Positions 33,105 to 42,300 of a stretch of DNA of 64,000 bases are shown here, piece after piece. Source of the stretch: Lachnospiraceae bacterium (GTDB taxonomy: Bacteria > Bacillota > Clostridia > Lachnospirales > Lachnospiraceae); the NCBI GenBank assembly GCA_017517305.1, contig JAFWZV010000010.1, positions 239,423 to 303,422 on the forward strand, in the 5' to 3' direction. The notes under the pieces are model-generated. The model had not been told where the DNA came from, did no database searches, and was given only the letters and a program-made list of their open reading frames with translations. The first letter of the stretch is position 1. Each line of letters begins with the position of its first letter. The position numbers and the translations under genes were made by a program.

Positions 33105-34700
33105 ATGTCAGAACAGTTAAGAAATGAAATTGAAAGAAGAAGAACCTTTGCAATTATATCTCACCCGGATGCAGGTAAAACTACACTGACCGAAAAGTTT
33201 TTGCTTTATGGTGGTGCTATTAATACAGCTGGTTCGGTAAAGGGTAAGGCAAATTCAAAATATGCTGTGTCAGACTGGATGCAGATAGAGAAGGATAGAG
33301 GTATTTCTGTTACATCATCAGTATTACAGTTTAATTATGATGGTTACTGTATTAATATTCTGGATACACCAGGACATCAGGATTTCTCAGAGGATACCTA
33401 TCGTACTCTTATGGCTGCCGATTCGGCAGTTATGGTTATTGATGCGTCTAAGGGTGTTGAGGCGCAGACAATTAAACTTTTTAAGGTTTGTGTTATGAGA
33501 CATATTCCTATATTTACATTTATTAATAAGATGGATTTAGAGGCAAGAGATTCATTTGAGCTTCTTGATGAGATAGAAAAAGTACTTGGAATCAGAACCT
33601 GTCCTATTAACTGGCCTATTGGCTCTGGTAAGAGATTTAAGGGAGTATATGACAGAGAAACTAAGAATGTTTCTATGTTTACTGCTGTTTCTGTCGGTGG
33701 TGCAAAGAGTGCTGCTAAGGAAGAATATAGTGTAGATGATCCTAAGCTAAAGGATGAAATAGGAGATGAGCTATACAATCAGCTTATTGAAGAGATTGAA
33801 CTTCTTGATGGTGCATCTGATGAACTTGATCAAGAACTTGTGGATAAGGGTGAATTGTCTCCGGTATTCTTTGGTTCGGCACTAACAACATTTGGTATAG
33901 AGACATTTTTGGAACATTTCCTTAAGATGACCCAGTCACCTCTTCCAAGAGAGTCTAATGAGGGTGCTATTGATCCTATGAATGATTTCTTCTCTGGCTT
34001 CGTATTTAAGATACAGGCCAATATGAATAAGGCACATCATGATAGAATAGCATTTATGCGAATTTGTTCAGGAAAATTCGATGCTACAAAGGATGTGTAC
34101 CATGTTCAGAGTAAACGTAAGATGAAGCTTTCACAGCCACAGCAGATTATGGCTCAGGATAGAAAAATTATAGATGAAGCCTATGCTGGAGATGTTATTG
34201 GTATATTTGATCCAGGTATTTTTTCAATAGGAGATACTATAACGGTACCTGGAAAGAAGTTTGAATATGAAGGTATACCAACCTTTGCACCTGAACATTT
34301 TTGTAGATTGGTTCCTCTTGATTCTATGAAGAAGAAACAGTTTATGAAGGGGGTAACCCAGATTGCCCAGGAAGGTGCTATACAGATTTTTCAGGATTAT
34401 ATGCTTGGTATGTCGGAGATTATAGTTGGCGTTGTAGGTGTACTTCAGTTTGATGTATTAAAATACAGACTAGAAAATGAATATGGTTGTGATGTTCGTA
34501 TGGAACCATTGCCATATAACTATGTTAGATGGGTTAAGGATCCTACAACGGACTTGAATAAGCTTAGTAGGATAAGCGATTGTAAGAAGGTAAAGGATAT
34601 GAAGGATAATCCACTTTTATTATTTGCAAATGAGTGGTCTATTCGTATCTTATTAGAACATAATGAGGGGTTAGAGTTAACAGATTTCCGTAAAAACTAG
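33105..34700 (+). CDS. prfC: Peptide chain release factor 3
   Basis: A 531-residue translational GTPase recycling RF1/RF2 from terminated ribosomes. The G-domain has ISHPDAGKTTLTEKFLLYGG (G1), DRGISVTSS (switch I), DTPGHQDFSED (G3) and NKMD (G4). The HPDAGK sequence and the DWMQIE stretch separate RF3 from EF-G. Full length for the family (about 530). ATG 33105 follows SD ggagga. The downstream gene starts 14 nt after the stop with a strong SD, so the tubulin-like gene is likely co-transcribed. Confidence 0.97.
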   Translation: MSEQLRNEIERRRTFAIISHPDAGKTTLTEKFLLYGGAINTAGSVKGKANSKYAVSDWMQIEKDRGISVTSSVLQFNYDGYCINILDTPGHQDFSEDTYRTLMAADSAVMVIDASKGVEAQTIKLFKVCVMRHIPIFTFINKMDLEARDSFELLDEIEKVLGIRTCPINWPIGSGKRFKGVYDRETKNVSMFTAVSVGGAKSAAKEEYSVDDPKLKDEIGDELYNQLIEEIELLDGASDELDQELVDKGELSPVFFGSALTTFGIETFLEHFLKMTQSPLPRESNEGAIDPMNDFFSGFVFKIQANMNKAHHDRIAFMRICSGKFDATKDVYHVQSKRKMKLSQPQQIMAQDRKIIDEAYAGDVIGIFDPGIFSIGDTITVPGKKFEYEGIPTFAPEHFCRLVPLDSMKKKQFMKGVTQIAQEGAIQIFQDYMLGMSEIIVGVVGVLQFDVLKYRLENEYGCDVRMEPLPYNYVRWVKDPTTDLNKLSRISDCKKVKDMKDNPLLLFANEWSIRILLEHNEGLELTDFRKN

Positions 34701-34714
34701 GGAGGAAAAGGTAT

Positions 34715-37240
34715 ATGATACTTATTGATACGCAAAAAGAAGAATTTGCCCGATTGAAAGACATAAGAATATTTGGTAAAGAAGAGGATGGCAATAAGTT
34801 TAATAAAGATTTTCTTGTAATAGGCTTGGGTGGAGCCGGAGGTAGAGTTGTATGTAATCTTAAGGGAATGCTTATGGATCAGATTAAGCCTGAGGATAAT
34901 ATTAATTTCCTCATGATTGACTCTGATATACCAGCTATGGAACAGTCTATTGAGGACAGTAAGGATGGTATAGGTCTTAATGCCCTTGAGATAATTAGTA
35001 TTTACAGACCTAATTTGGATAATATATTGGAAAATGGTATTGAAAATAATCCAGTACATCCTAATCTTGCTAACTGGATGAGACCAGATTTTCCTAATAT
35101 TACTTTAGGTCAGAATGGTGCTAATGGTAATCGTCAGATAGGTAGACTTATGTTTTCTAATGCATATGAGGATATGAGAATTCTCTTGTTTGACAAGGTT
35201 AAGGAAGCATATGAGCGTTCTCAGACTGGAAAGCTTGATGTAATTATTGTAACAAGTGTTGCAGGTGGTACAGGTAGTGGTATTGTTGCAGATGTTGCAT
35301 ATAACATAAGAGCTTTAGCTAAGGTTAAAAAGTGGCAGAATTTTAGAGTTGGTGGATGTTTACTTATGCCTGACTGTCATTTTGGTGCTCGTGCAATATA
35401 TGATGATCCAGAGAAGGTTGCATTACTTAATGCAAATGGTTGTGCTACTCTTAAGGAGATTGATTACCTTATGAGAATTATGGATAAGCCAGATGGATTT
35501 ATATCAGAGAGCACTACACATAGACTTTGCATGAAGGAAAATATCTTTGATGCTTGTTTGCTTGTCTCAGGTAAGAAGGATGAGCAGGGATATATACCTG
35601 ATGGTATTATATTCAGTGATACAGCATATTTCTTGTACAAGCTTGCAACTAACAAATACATTGGCTCAGAGGTTATGGGCGAGGATAGAGAATTACTTCG
35701 TGATACCTTCTTTAAGAGGGATGCAAGAGGATATTATAAGGTTATTAATGAAGCAGATTATAAGGTGCCAATTAAGGAGATTGAAAATATATGTGAACAT
35801 CAGCTTTTTGTTGAAGCATATAAGAGAATTCATGATCCTAGTGCTATGAAAACAGTAATTGATTTAACTATAGAAAAAGCATTGGCTGATATTAGAACCT
35901 TCTTAGTAGATAAACCTGGCACAGAGATTAATCTTGATCTTCCAGGACTTATAAAGGTTGGTCAGTATGAGAGACCTGTTTATAAGGATATTAAGAAGGG
36001 TACAGATAAATTCAGAAGTGGTATGGCTAGACAGCTTGGTGATATTAAGGCTGATGTGCCTATACTTATGAAATCTGTTAAGAATAAGCTAGTTCAAAGC
36101 TTAAGTGCAGAGATTGATAATACCATAAAGCATCATGGACCATTTATTGCCATGCATATGATTGGTGCTGAGGGTATAGTTGGATTAGAGAGTGATTCTG
36201 GTATGATTAAGGCTATAAGAGACTTAGAGCAGCTTCAAAGATCATATCAGCCTACAGGTGAATATAGTAGAATTATTGAATCTATTCAATCTATGGTGTC
36301 AAAGAAGCTTTTTGCTTTCCCTTCAGCTAAGAGAGAAGCAGAAAGTGGATATTACGATGCATGTAAGAAGGAGGCACTTGCATCAGAGAGAACAATCTTA
36401 GTTGATGGATTTGATTCTCAGGATGTGTTTGGAGATACAATTAGAATGCTTCGCCAAAAGGCAGAACGTCTTAACGACATTTATTCACAGTTTGATGAGG
36501 ATTTGAAGATTGCAGTAGAAGATCTTGCAATAAGAGGGAAGAGAACGATTGATTATCTTCTTAAAGAGGCGAAACATAAGGAGTTTCTTCCTTCGGATTA
36601 CATTACTGAGGCTCGTATTACTGAGGTTAAGAAGGGCATTATCGATATATATACAAGAAATGAAGCCAATATTGATAATGGTAGACCAATTGTTGTTAAG
36701 GATGTTTTGGAGAAAGTTTACAAAAATGCCTTAATTGGTATTGGTGTATACGCACCAGAAAAGCTTATATCTGTTGCTTTTTCAGAGAAGATACCTACAC
36801 TTCAGGAGACAAATATTATGTTTGTTTCTCCAACTAATGATAGAAGAGAACAGATTATGGCAGATGTGGCAAATGCTTTTGTTGGTGGCTCAAAGGAGAA
36901 GACTCAGAAGAAGAAGCTTTGTTTAATTAAGGATTGTTATGAGACTGGACTTATTAATAAGAAGTACATTTCTCTTCCAGATGGTATGCCATATTTCAGT
37001 AAGGCTGTTAAAGAGTTATATGTTTCTGAACCTTATAATGAAAAAGAAGAAACAATCACTACTAATAAGGGCGAGCTTGAGATATCTGTAGATGATATGT
37101 ATCTGGCAGTTCCGTTATCTGTACTTCAGTGCGCAGAGGAGATGCAGGAAGCATATGATAGGGTAGATTCTAGTATTTACTTTGGACTTCATACAGATGA
37201 GGTTAATAAGAATATGAGAGAATATGCTAATATAGTATAA
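34715..37240 (+). CDS. Tubulin/FtsZ-superfamily (tubulin-like) protein of unknown function
   Basis: An 841-residue cytoplasmic protein. The N-terminal Rossmann-like GTPase core shows the T1 loop GLGGAGG (37-43), MIDSD after strand 2, and the tubulin signature GGTGSG (184-189) in TSVAGGTGSGIVADVAYN. It is much longer than FtsZ or TubZ (350-480) because of a long helical C-terminal half (~400-841). It appears to fit the bacterial tubulin-like family Tubulin_2 (PF13809 to my knowledge), whose cellular role is undefined. No membrane segment or T7-loop catalytic motif was recognised. It is 14 nt after prfC and followed by a weak hairpin and an RNase H gene. Confidence 0.85.
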   Translation: MILIDTQKEEFARLKDIRIFGKEEDGNKFNKDFLVIGLGGAGGRVVCNLKGMLMDQIKPEDNINFLMIDSDIPAMEQSIEDSKDGIGLNALEIISIYRPNLDNILENGIENNPVHPNLANWMRPDFPNITLGQNGANGNRQIGRLMFSNAYEDMRILLFDKVKEAYERSQTGKLDVIIVTSVAGGTGSGIVADVAYNIRALAKVKKWQNFRVGGCLLMPDCHFGARAIYDDPEKVALLNANGCATLKEIDYLMRIMDKPDGFISESTTHRLCMKENIFDACLLVSGKKDEQGYIPDGIIFSDTAYFLYKLATNKYIGSEVMGEDRELLRDTFFKRDARGYYKVINEADYKVPIKEIENICEHQLFVEAYKRIHDPSAMKTVIDLTIEKALADIRTFLVDKPGTEINLDLPGLIKVGQYERPVYKDIKKGTDKFRSGMARQLGDIKADVPILMKSVKNKLVQSLSAEIDNTIKHHGPFIAMHMIGAEGIVGLESDSGMIKAIRDLEQLQRSYQPTGEYSRIIESIQSMVSKKLFAFPSAKREAESGYYDACKKEALASERTILVDGFDSQDVFGDTIRMLRQKAERLNDIYSQFDEDLKIAVEDLAIRGKRTIDYLLKEAKHKEFLPSDYITEARITEVKKGIIDIYTRNEANIDNGRPIVVKDVLEKVYKNALIGIGVYAPEKLISVAFSEKIPTLQETNIMFVSPTNDRREQIMADVANAFVGGSKEKTQKKKLCLIKDCYETGLINKKYISLPDGMPYFSKAVKELYVSEPYNEKEETITTNKGELEISVDDMYLAVPLSVLQCAEEMQEAYDRVDSSIYFGLHTDEVNKNMREYANIV

Positions 37241-37245
37241 TTAAG

Positions 37246-37276
37246 ATAGGCGGGATTTAATTTCCGCCTATTATTA
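37246..37276 (+). terminator. Weak terminator hairpin after the tubulin-like gene
   Basis: ATAGGCGG (37246-37253) pairs with CCGCCTAT (37264-37271), followed by TATTAT rather than a clean T-run. Partial read-through into rnhA is likely. Confidence 0.6.
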
Positions 37277-37292
37277 TAAAAAAGGAGACATT

Positions 37293-37910
37293 ATGGCCAA
37301 TAAATATTATGCAGTAAAGGTAGGTAAAACACCTGGTATATATAATTCTTGGGATGAGTGTAAAGCAAATGTTGATGGATATTCAGGAGCATTATATAAA
37401 AGCTTTAAAACATTACAAGAAGCGAAGGAATATATGGGTGTGGTGGAAAAATTAAGTATTGATAATGAAGCATCAGCAACAAATCTTGTTTCAGAGAAGC
37501 CATATGCCTTTGTAGATGGTTCTTTTAATCCAGCAACTAATGTATATGGTTACGGAGGATTTTTAATTGCTGATGGAAAAAAATATATATTAACCGGTTC
37601 AGGAGATGATCCTGAAATGTCATCTATGAGAAATGTGGCTGGAGAGGTTTTGGGAAGTCAGGCAGCTATGGAAAAAGCTATGGAGCTTGGATTAAAAGAG
37701 ATTACAATATATTATGATTATGCTGGTATAGAAATGTGGGCATTAGGTAATTGGAAGAGAAATAAAAAAGGAACAATTGCTTATTATGATTTTGTAAATA
37801 GTATAAGACATAAGCTGGCATTATATTTTGTAAAGGTCAAAGGACATTCAGGTGTTGAGGGTAACGAGGAAGCGGATATCCTTGCAAAAAAAGCAGTAGG
37901 AATAGAATAG
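37293..37910 (+). CDS. rnhA: Ribonuclease H with N-terminal viroplasmin/hybrid-binding domain
   Basis: A 205-residue RNase H1. Residues 3-48 (KYYAVKVGKTPGIYNSWDEC onward) are the small RNA/DNA hybrid-binding (viroplasmin-like) domain; residues ~70-203 are the catalytic domain with the DEDD residues at Asp75 (FVDGSF), Glu118 (GEVLGSQAAME), Asp142 (YYDYAGIE) and Asp195 (NEEADILA). KVKGHSG carries the conserved late His. It removes RNA from RNA-DNA hybrids. This eukaryote-like two-domain architecture is common in Clostridia. Own SD (aaaggagac), terminator after the stop. Confidence 0.95.
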   Translation: MANKYYAVKVGKTPGIYNSWDECKANVDGYSGALYKSFKTLQEAKEYMGVVEKLSIDNEASATNLVSEKPYAFVDGSFNPATNVYGYGGFLIADGKKYILTGSGDDPEMSSMRNVAGEVLGSQAAMEKAMELGLKEITIYYDYAGIEMWALGNWKRNKKGTIAYYDFVNSIRHKLALYFVKVKGHSGVEGNEEADILAKKAVGIE

Positions 37911-37919
37911 AAGACAAAT

Positions 37920-37950
37920 AAACCCATGCTTTGCATGGGTTTTAATTTTT
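37920..37950 (+). terminator. Rho-independent terminator after rnhA
   Basis: AACCCATGC (37921-37929) pairs with GCATGGGTT (37933-37941) around a TTT-containing loop, followed by TTAATTTTT. It also faces the convergent small gene on the - strand. Confidence 0.88.
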
Positions 37951-37955
37951 GTGTT

Positions 37956-38195
37956 TTAATATTTAAGAAGATAAAAAAGGAAGTTAATTAAACCAATAAT
38001 TACAATTAATATAATAACGCTAATAAACCAATGACTAAAAAACAAACAAATAAATGCTGTAATGGCAAGCAATAAAAGCATACCTACAGTCATACCTGTT
38101 AGAGGCTTAATCATATTAGCATCCTTATGTGCAAGAACAAATATGGTTAAGTATATTGCACTATATATAACTATTAGTACCAATAATAGAAACAT
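37956..38195 (-). CDS. Small membrane protein (79 residues)
   Basis: A very hydrophobic protein with three likely membrane spans (~2-20, ~34-55 and ~58-77). I do not recognise the family. ATG at 38195 is chosen because AGGGAG lies 5 nt upstream on the - strand; an in-frame ATG at 38240 has no SD. It contains a short loop with His and Lys (AHKDANMIKP). It lies convergent to rnhA and divergent from the fatty acid operon. Confidence 0.55.
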   Translation of the reverse strand: MFLLLVLIVIYSAIYLTIFVLAHKDANMIKPLTGMTVGMLLLLAITAFICLFFSHWFISVIILIVIIGLINFLFYLLKY

Positions 38196-38353
38196 TTGAC
38201 TCCCTTTCATATATTTTACTATTAAACTGAATTTTAACATAGGGTAAATGATAATTCAAGAAATTATGAGAAACAAGTTAAATATAGTAACTTGTTTTTT
38301 TATATCAAGTTAAATTCTATTTTAAAATAAAACAATATATAATTTTCAAAATA

Positions 38354-38390
38354 TTGACAATTGACTAAAACTATGTCAAAATAGTTAAAT
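38354..38390 (+). promoter_or_regulatory. Promoter region of the fatty acid operon with TTGAC/GTCAA inverted repeat
   Basis: TTGACA (38354-38359) is followed 17 bp later by CAAAAT (38377-38382); an alternative pairing is TTGACT (38361-38366) with TTAAAT (38385-38390). TTGAC (38361-38365) and GTCAA (38375-38379) form a symmetric site overlapping both. A repressor responding to acyl-ACP or malonyl-CoA is plausible but not identified. Confidence 0.45.
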
Positions 38391-38445
38391 AATTTACTCT
38401 CGTAACAAAAATATTTGTAGAAAATTACTTGATTAGAGTAAATTA
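38390..38445. repeat. 11-bp perfect inverted repeat in the accD leader
   Basis: TAATTTACTCT (38390-38400) and AGAGTAAATTA (38435-38445) are perfect inverse complements separated by 34 nt, ending 26 nt before the accD ATG. In RNA they would form the base of a stem-loop enclosing an A-rich loop; as DNA they could be paired operator half-sites. Confidence 0.6.
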
Positions 38446-38471
38446 ATTATAATAATATATGGAGAACGAAA

Positions 38472-39404
38472 ATGAAGCTTAATGTAGGTAATTTGTTTAA
38501 GAGAAAAGAAGCTGAAGGAACTGTTGTTGTAAATCTTAAAGATGCATCAAGTGTGACTACAAAGGAAGAAACGTCTCAGGTATCTACCGATGTATCTAAT
38601 AATAAGAATGAATCAGAAATAATAGAGGAAACTACAACTACTTGTCCAAAATGTAAGCAGGTTTTTAGTAAGCAAGAAATCAAAGATAATCTTAATGTTT
38701 GTGTGGCATGTGGACATCATTATGTAATTTCTGCTGATAAAAGATTAAGAAATTTGGTTGATAAGGGTACATTTAAACCACTTAAATGTAAGGTTGCATT
38801 TACAAATCCACTAGAGTATCCGGATTATGAAGATAAGATTTTGTCTCTTCAGGAGAAGACAGGTCTTGATGAGGCGGTTTTGGCTGGAACAGCCAAGATT
38901 GATGGATATGATGCAGTTGTTGCTGTAATGAGCAGTAAGTTCCTTATGGGTAGTATGGGAATCGCGGTTGGAGAGAAAATTACTAATGCCGTTGAATATG
39001 CTGATAAGAAGAAATTACCTTTAATTATATTTACAGCTAGTGGTGGTGCTAGAATGCAGGAGGGTATTTTATCTCTTATGCAGATGGCTAAAACCAGTGC
39101 TGCTGTTGAAAAGTTTAATAATAATGGTGGATTATATATATCCGTACTTACTCACCCTACAACAGGTGGAGTAACAGCAAGCTTTGCTACTCTTGGAGAT
39201 ATTACCTTGGCTGAGCCAGAGGCTTTAATTGGTTTTGCTGGACCTAGAGTTATAGAGCAGACAATTGGACAAAAGCTTCCAGAGGGATTTCAGCGTTCTG
39301 AGTTTCTTCAGGAGCATGGCTTTGTCGATCAGATAGTGCCACGTGACAAGATGAGAGAAACTATAGCTCACATTCTTAGATTACACAGCAAGAGAGGTAA
39401 GTAA
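38472..39404 (+). CDS. accD: Acetyl-CoA carboxylase carboxyltransferase subunit beta
   Basis: A 310-residue carboxyltransferase subunit. A zinc ribbon has Cys58, Cys61, Cys77 and Cys80 (TCPKC and CVACG). The crotonase-like core has SGGARMQEG and PTTGGVTASFA. An N-terminal extension of ~50 residues before the zinc ribbon (Thr/Ser/Glu-rich) is longer than in E. coli. With AccA it transfers CO2 from biotin to acetyl-CoA, the first step of fatty acid synthesis. It is the first gene of the operon; accA starts 2 nt after its stop. Confidence 0.96.
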   Translation: MKLNVGNLFKRKEAEGTVVVNLKDASSVTTKEETSQVSTDVSNNKNESEIIEETTTTCPKCKQVFSKQEIKDNLNVCVACGHHYVISADKRLRNLVDKGTFKPLKCKVAFTNPLEYPDYEDKILSLQEKTGLDEAVLAGTAKIDGYDAVVAVMSSKFLMGSMGIAVGEKITNAVEYADKKKLPLIIFTASGGARMQEGILSLMQMAKTSAAVEKFNNNGGLYISVLTHPTTGGVTASFATLGDITLAEPEALIGFAGPRVIEQTIGQKLPEGFQRSEFLQEHGFVDQIVPRDKMRETIAHILRLHSKRGK

Positions 39405-39406
39405 AG

Positions 39407-40348
39407 ATGGTTAAAGAAATAGATGCTAAGATTATTGAAATTGATAACGAGATAGAAAAAATCAAAGCTGCAGAAGTGTTGGATGAAGCACAGCTTTATG
39501 TTTTAAAAAGACAAAGACATGACCTTATTAAGATGTGTAAGAATTTAGGACCTCATGATAAGGTTTACTTGGCTCGTCACAAGAAGAGACCTAAGGTTAC
39601 CGACTATATTGAGAATATTTTTGAAGATTTCTTTGAACAACAAGGCGATGATCTTGGTAAAGAGGATGGAAGTATATATGGTGGAATAGCTATGTTTAAT
39701 GGTGTTCCAGTGACAGTTATTGGACACAGAAAGGGGAATGATTTAGCAGAAAACCTTAAGTGTAACTTTGGTATGCCTGGTCCAGAAGGATATCGTAAGG
39801 CTCTTCGTCTTATGAAACAAGCTGAGAAATTTGGTAGACCAATTATTACGTTTATAGATACACCAGGTGCTTATCCGGGACTTGAGGCTGAGACAAATGG
39901 ACAAGGAACCGCTATAGCAACTAACCTAGCAAAGATGAGTGCCTTAAAGGTACCGGTAATTGCTGTTGTAACTGGCGAAGGTAGCAGTGGTGGCGCTCTT
40001 GCAATTGGTGTTGCAAATAGTGTTCTTATGATGGAGAATGCAGTATATTCAATTCTTTCACCGGAAGGCTACGCTACAATTCTTTGGAAGGATTCTACTA
40101 GAAGCGATGAGGCCTGCGAGATGATGAAGCTTACAGCGCAGGATTTAAAAGGGTTTAATGTTATAGATGATATTATTCCTGAACCTGTTGGTGGTGCACA
40201 TATTAATCCAAAGGCTGTGTACAAGACTGTTAGTAAATATTTGGCTAAGGAACTTTCAAAGTATGCAAAAATGGATGAAAATGATGTGAGTAAACATAGA
40301 TATAAAAAGTTTAGAAATATTGATGCTGAATATTTAAAGTTAATATAA
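39407..40348 (+). CDS. accA: Acetyl-CoA carboxylase carboxyltransferase subunit alpha
   Basis: A 313-residue partner of AccD. The N-terminal coiled helix (EIDNEIEKIKAAEVLDEAQL) precedes the crotonase core with FNGVPVTVIGHRKG, FIDTPGAYPGLEAE and GEGSSGGALAIG (oxyanion/CoA site). The length is family-typical. It is coupled to accD by a 2-nt gap. Biotin carrier (accB) and biotin carboxylase (accC) are not in this window. Confidence 0.97.
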   Translation: MVKEIDAKIIEIDNEIEKIKAAEVLDEAQLYVLKRQRHDLIKMCKNLGPHDKVYLARHKKRPKVTDYIENIFEDFFEQQGDDLGKEDGSIYGGIAMFNGVPVTVIGHRKGNDLAENLKCNFGMPGPEGYRKALRLMKQAEKFGRPIITFIDTPGAYPGLEAETNGQGTAIATNLAKMSALKVPVIAVVTGEGSSGGALAIGVANSVLMMENAVYSILSPEGYATILWKDSTRSDEACEMMKLTAQDLKGFNVIDDIIPEPVGGAHINPKAVYKTVSKYLAKELSKYAKMDENDVSKHRYKKFRNIDAEYLKLI

Positions 40349-40391
40349 AAAATCCAGGTTTTTACTTGTGATAATAAATTAAGGAGACGTT

Positions 40392-41333
40392 ATGCAAAAT
40401 TTTAAAGGACTCCGCATTGTTGGTACAGGACATTATGCCCCTGATAATGTGGTGACAAATGATGATTTAAGTAAAATTGTTGATACTAATGATGAATGGA
40501 TAACAAGTAGAACAGGTATTAGAAGAAGACACCATGTTACTACAGAGAAAAATCAAGATTTAGCTGTTGCAGCTGCTAAGATGGCACTTGAGAATGCAGG
40601 TATTGATAAGTCAGAGCTCGGCGTTTGCATATGCGCAACCGTAAGGGCAGATAACTTAACTCCATCTATGGCTTGTATGGTTCAAAGTATTTTAGGGCTT
40701 CCTGGCAATATGCCTTGCTTTGATATTAATGCAGCATGCTCTGGATTTATGTATGGAATTCAAATTGCAAGAGGTATTTTGTTACAAAGTGATAAGAAAT
40801 ACGGTCTTGTTATAGGAAGTGAAACCTTATCTAAGATTTTAGATATGACAGATAGAGGAACATGTATATTGTTTGGTGATGGTGCAGGAGCAGCTGTTAT
40901 TGAATTAGCAGATAATAATTATTATTCTGTTCTTGGTTCAAAGGGAGATGATGTTGTATTACAGTGTCCTAATGAGCAGGGTGATAGATATGTATCCATG
41001 CTTGGTAGTGATGTGTTTAAGTTTGCTGTAAGCACAGTTCCTAAGACAATATTTGAACTATTGGATAAAGCAGGCGTTACTGCAGATGATATTGATTTAT
41101 TCGTGTGTCATCAGGCTAATATGAGAATTATAGAATCAGTTGCTAAAAAATGTAAACAAAGCATTGATAAATTCTTTGTTAATCTTGATGAATATGGTAA
41201 TACCTCATCGGCAAGTATACCTATTGCGTTAAGCGAGCTTAATCAGAAGGGAATGCTTAAGCCAGGCATGAAGATTATATGTGTTGGTTTTGGTGGTGGC
41301 CTCACCTGGGGTGGAGCTTACATTGAGTGGTAA
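40392..41333 (+). CDS. fabH: 3-oxoacyl-ACP synthase III
   Basis: A 313-residue condensing enzyme that starts chains from acyl-CoA and malonyl-ACP. The Cys-His-Asn triad is Cys116 (NAACSGF), His240 (CHQANMR) and Asn270 (YGNTSSAS). SRTGIRRRH is the CoA-binding Arg/Trp region. SD taaggagacg precedes the ATG. It overlaps the frame of fabK only if an upstream GTG is used. Confidence 0.97.
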   Translation: MQNFKGLRIVGTGHYAPDNVVTNDDLSKIVDTNDEWITSRTGIRRRHHVTTEKNQDLAVAAAKMALENAGIDKSELGVCICATVRADNLTPSMACMVQSILGLPGNMPCFDINAACSGFMYGIQIARGILLQSDKKYGLVIGSETLSKILDMTDRGTCILFGDGAGAAVIELADNNYYSVLGSKGDDVVLQCPNEQGDRYVSMLGSDVFKFAVSTVPKTIFELLDKAGVTADDIDLFVCHQANMRIIESVAKKCKQSIDKFFVNLDEYGNTSSASIPIALSELNQKGMLKPGMKIICVGFGGGLTWGGAYIEW

Positions 41334-41344
41334 GGAGAGTAAAT

Positions 41345-42280
41345 ATGAAGTTAAATGAGTTTTTAAATATTAAGTACCCTATTATTCAGGGAGGCATGGC
41401 TAATATTGCTACAGGTGAGTTTGCAGCTGCAGTGTCGAATGCAGGTGGTCTTGGACTTATTGCGTCAGGTGGATTTGATGCAGAAAGAATCAGAGAAGAA
41501 ATTAATAAGTGTAGAGCATTAACTGATAAGCCATTTGGTGTTAATCTTATGCTTATGAATCCGGATGTTGATAATATTGCTAAGATGCTTGTGGAAGAAA
41601 AGGTAGATGTTATTACAACAGGTGCTGGTTCTCCAGAAAAGTATGTGGCAGATTGGAAGGCTGTTGGCACTAAGGTAATACCTGTAGTTTCAGGTGTTGC
41701 CCTTGCTAAGAGAATGGAAAAAATGGGCGTTGATGCTGTAATTGCTGAGGGTGGAGAAAGCGGTGGTCACGTTGGCGAGATGACTACTATGGCTTTAGTT
41801 CCTATGGTGGTTGATGCAGTGGATATTCCAGTAATTGCAGCTGGTGGTATAGCTGATGGAAGACAGATGGTTGCAGCTATGGCTCTTGGTGCAATAGGTA
41901 TACAGATAGGTACCTGTCTTCTTGTGGCTGAGGAATGTCCAATTCATGAGAATTACAAGCTTGCAGTAATTAAGGCCAAAGATAATGGAACAGTTGTTAC
42001 AGGACGTTCATCAGGAGCTCCGGTAAGAGTTATTAAGAATAATATGTCAAGAGAATATCTTAAGCTTGAAGGACAGAACGTACCTAGAGAGGAGCTTGAG
42101 CAGCTTACACTTGGTTCTCTTAGAAAAGCAGTACTTGATGGAGATACTAAGAATGGTTCTCTTATGGCAGGTCAGGTATGCGGACTTGTTGGAGAGATTA
42201 AGCCAGTAGCTGAGATTTTAGATAAGCTTTATAATGATGCAAAGGCAGAGCTAGAGAAGCTTTATACTCAGTCAATATAA
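41345..42280 (+). CDS. fabK: Enoyl-ACP reductase II (FMN-dependent)
   Basis: A 311-residue TIM-barrel flavoprotein of the nitronate-monooxygenase/FabK family. YPIIQGGMANIATGEFA, GGLGLIASGG (FMN site), AEGGESGGHVGEM (catalytic His region) and VIAAGGIADGRQM (FMN phosphate) are present. It performs the last reduction of the elongation cycle; FabK is triclosan-insensitive. The open frame extends to a GTG at 41327, but ATG 41345 follows AAGGAGA, so I use it. No fabI or fabL is present here. Confidence 0.95.
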   Translation: MKLNEFLNIKYPIIQGGMANIATGEFAAAVSNAGGLGLIASGGFDAERIREEINKCRALTDKPFGVNLMLMNPDVDNIAKMLVEEKVDVITTGAGSPEKYVADWKAVGTKVIPVVSGVALAKRMEKMGVDAVIAEGGESGGHVGEMTTMALVPMVVDAVDIPVIAAGGIADGRQMVAAMALGAIGIQIGTCLLVAEECPIHENYKLAVIKAKDNGTVVTGRSSGAPVRVIKNNMSREYLKLEGQNVPREELEQLTLGSLRKAVLDGDTKNGSLMAGQVCGLVGEIKPVAEILDKLYNDAKAELEKLYTQSI

Positions 42281-42300
42281 ATATTAAAAAGGAGAATTAC

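Noticed and set aside
34715-37240. Tubulin-like gene as part of a defence island or phage partition system
   Set aside because: No nuclease, toxin, TIR, phage or plasmid gene is adjacent; neighbours are prfC and rnhA.
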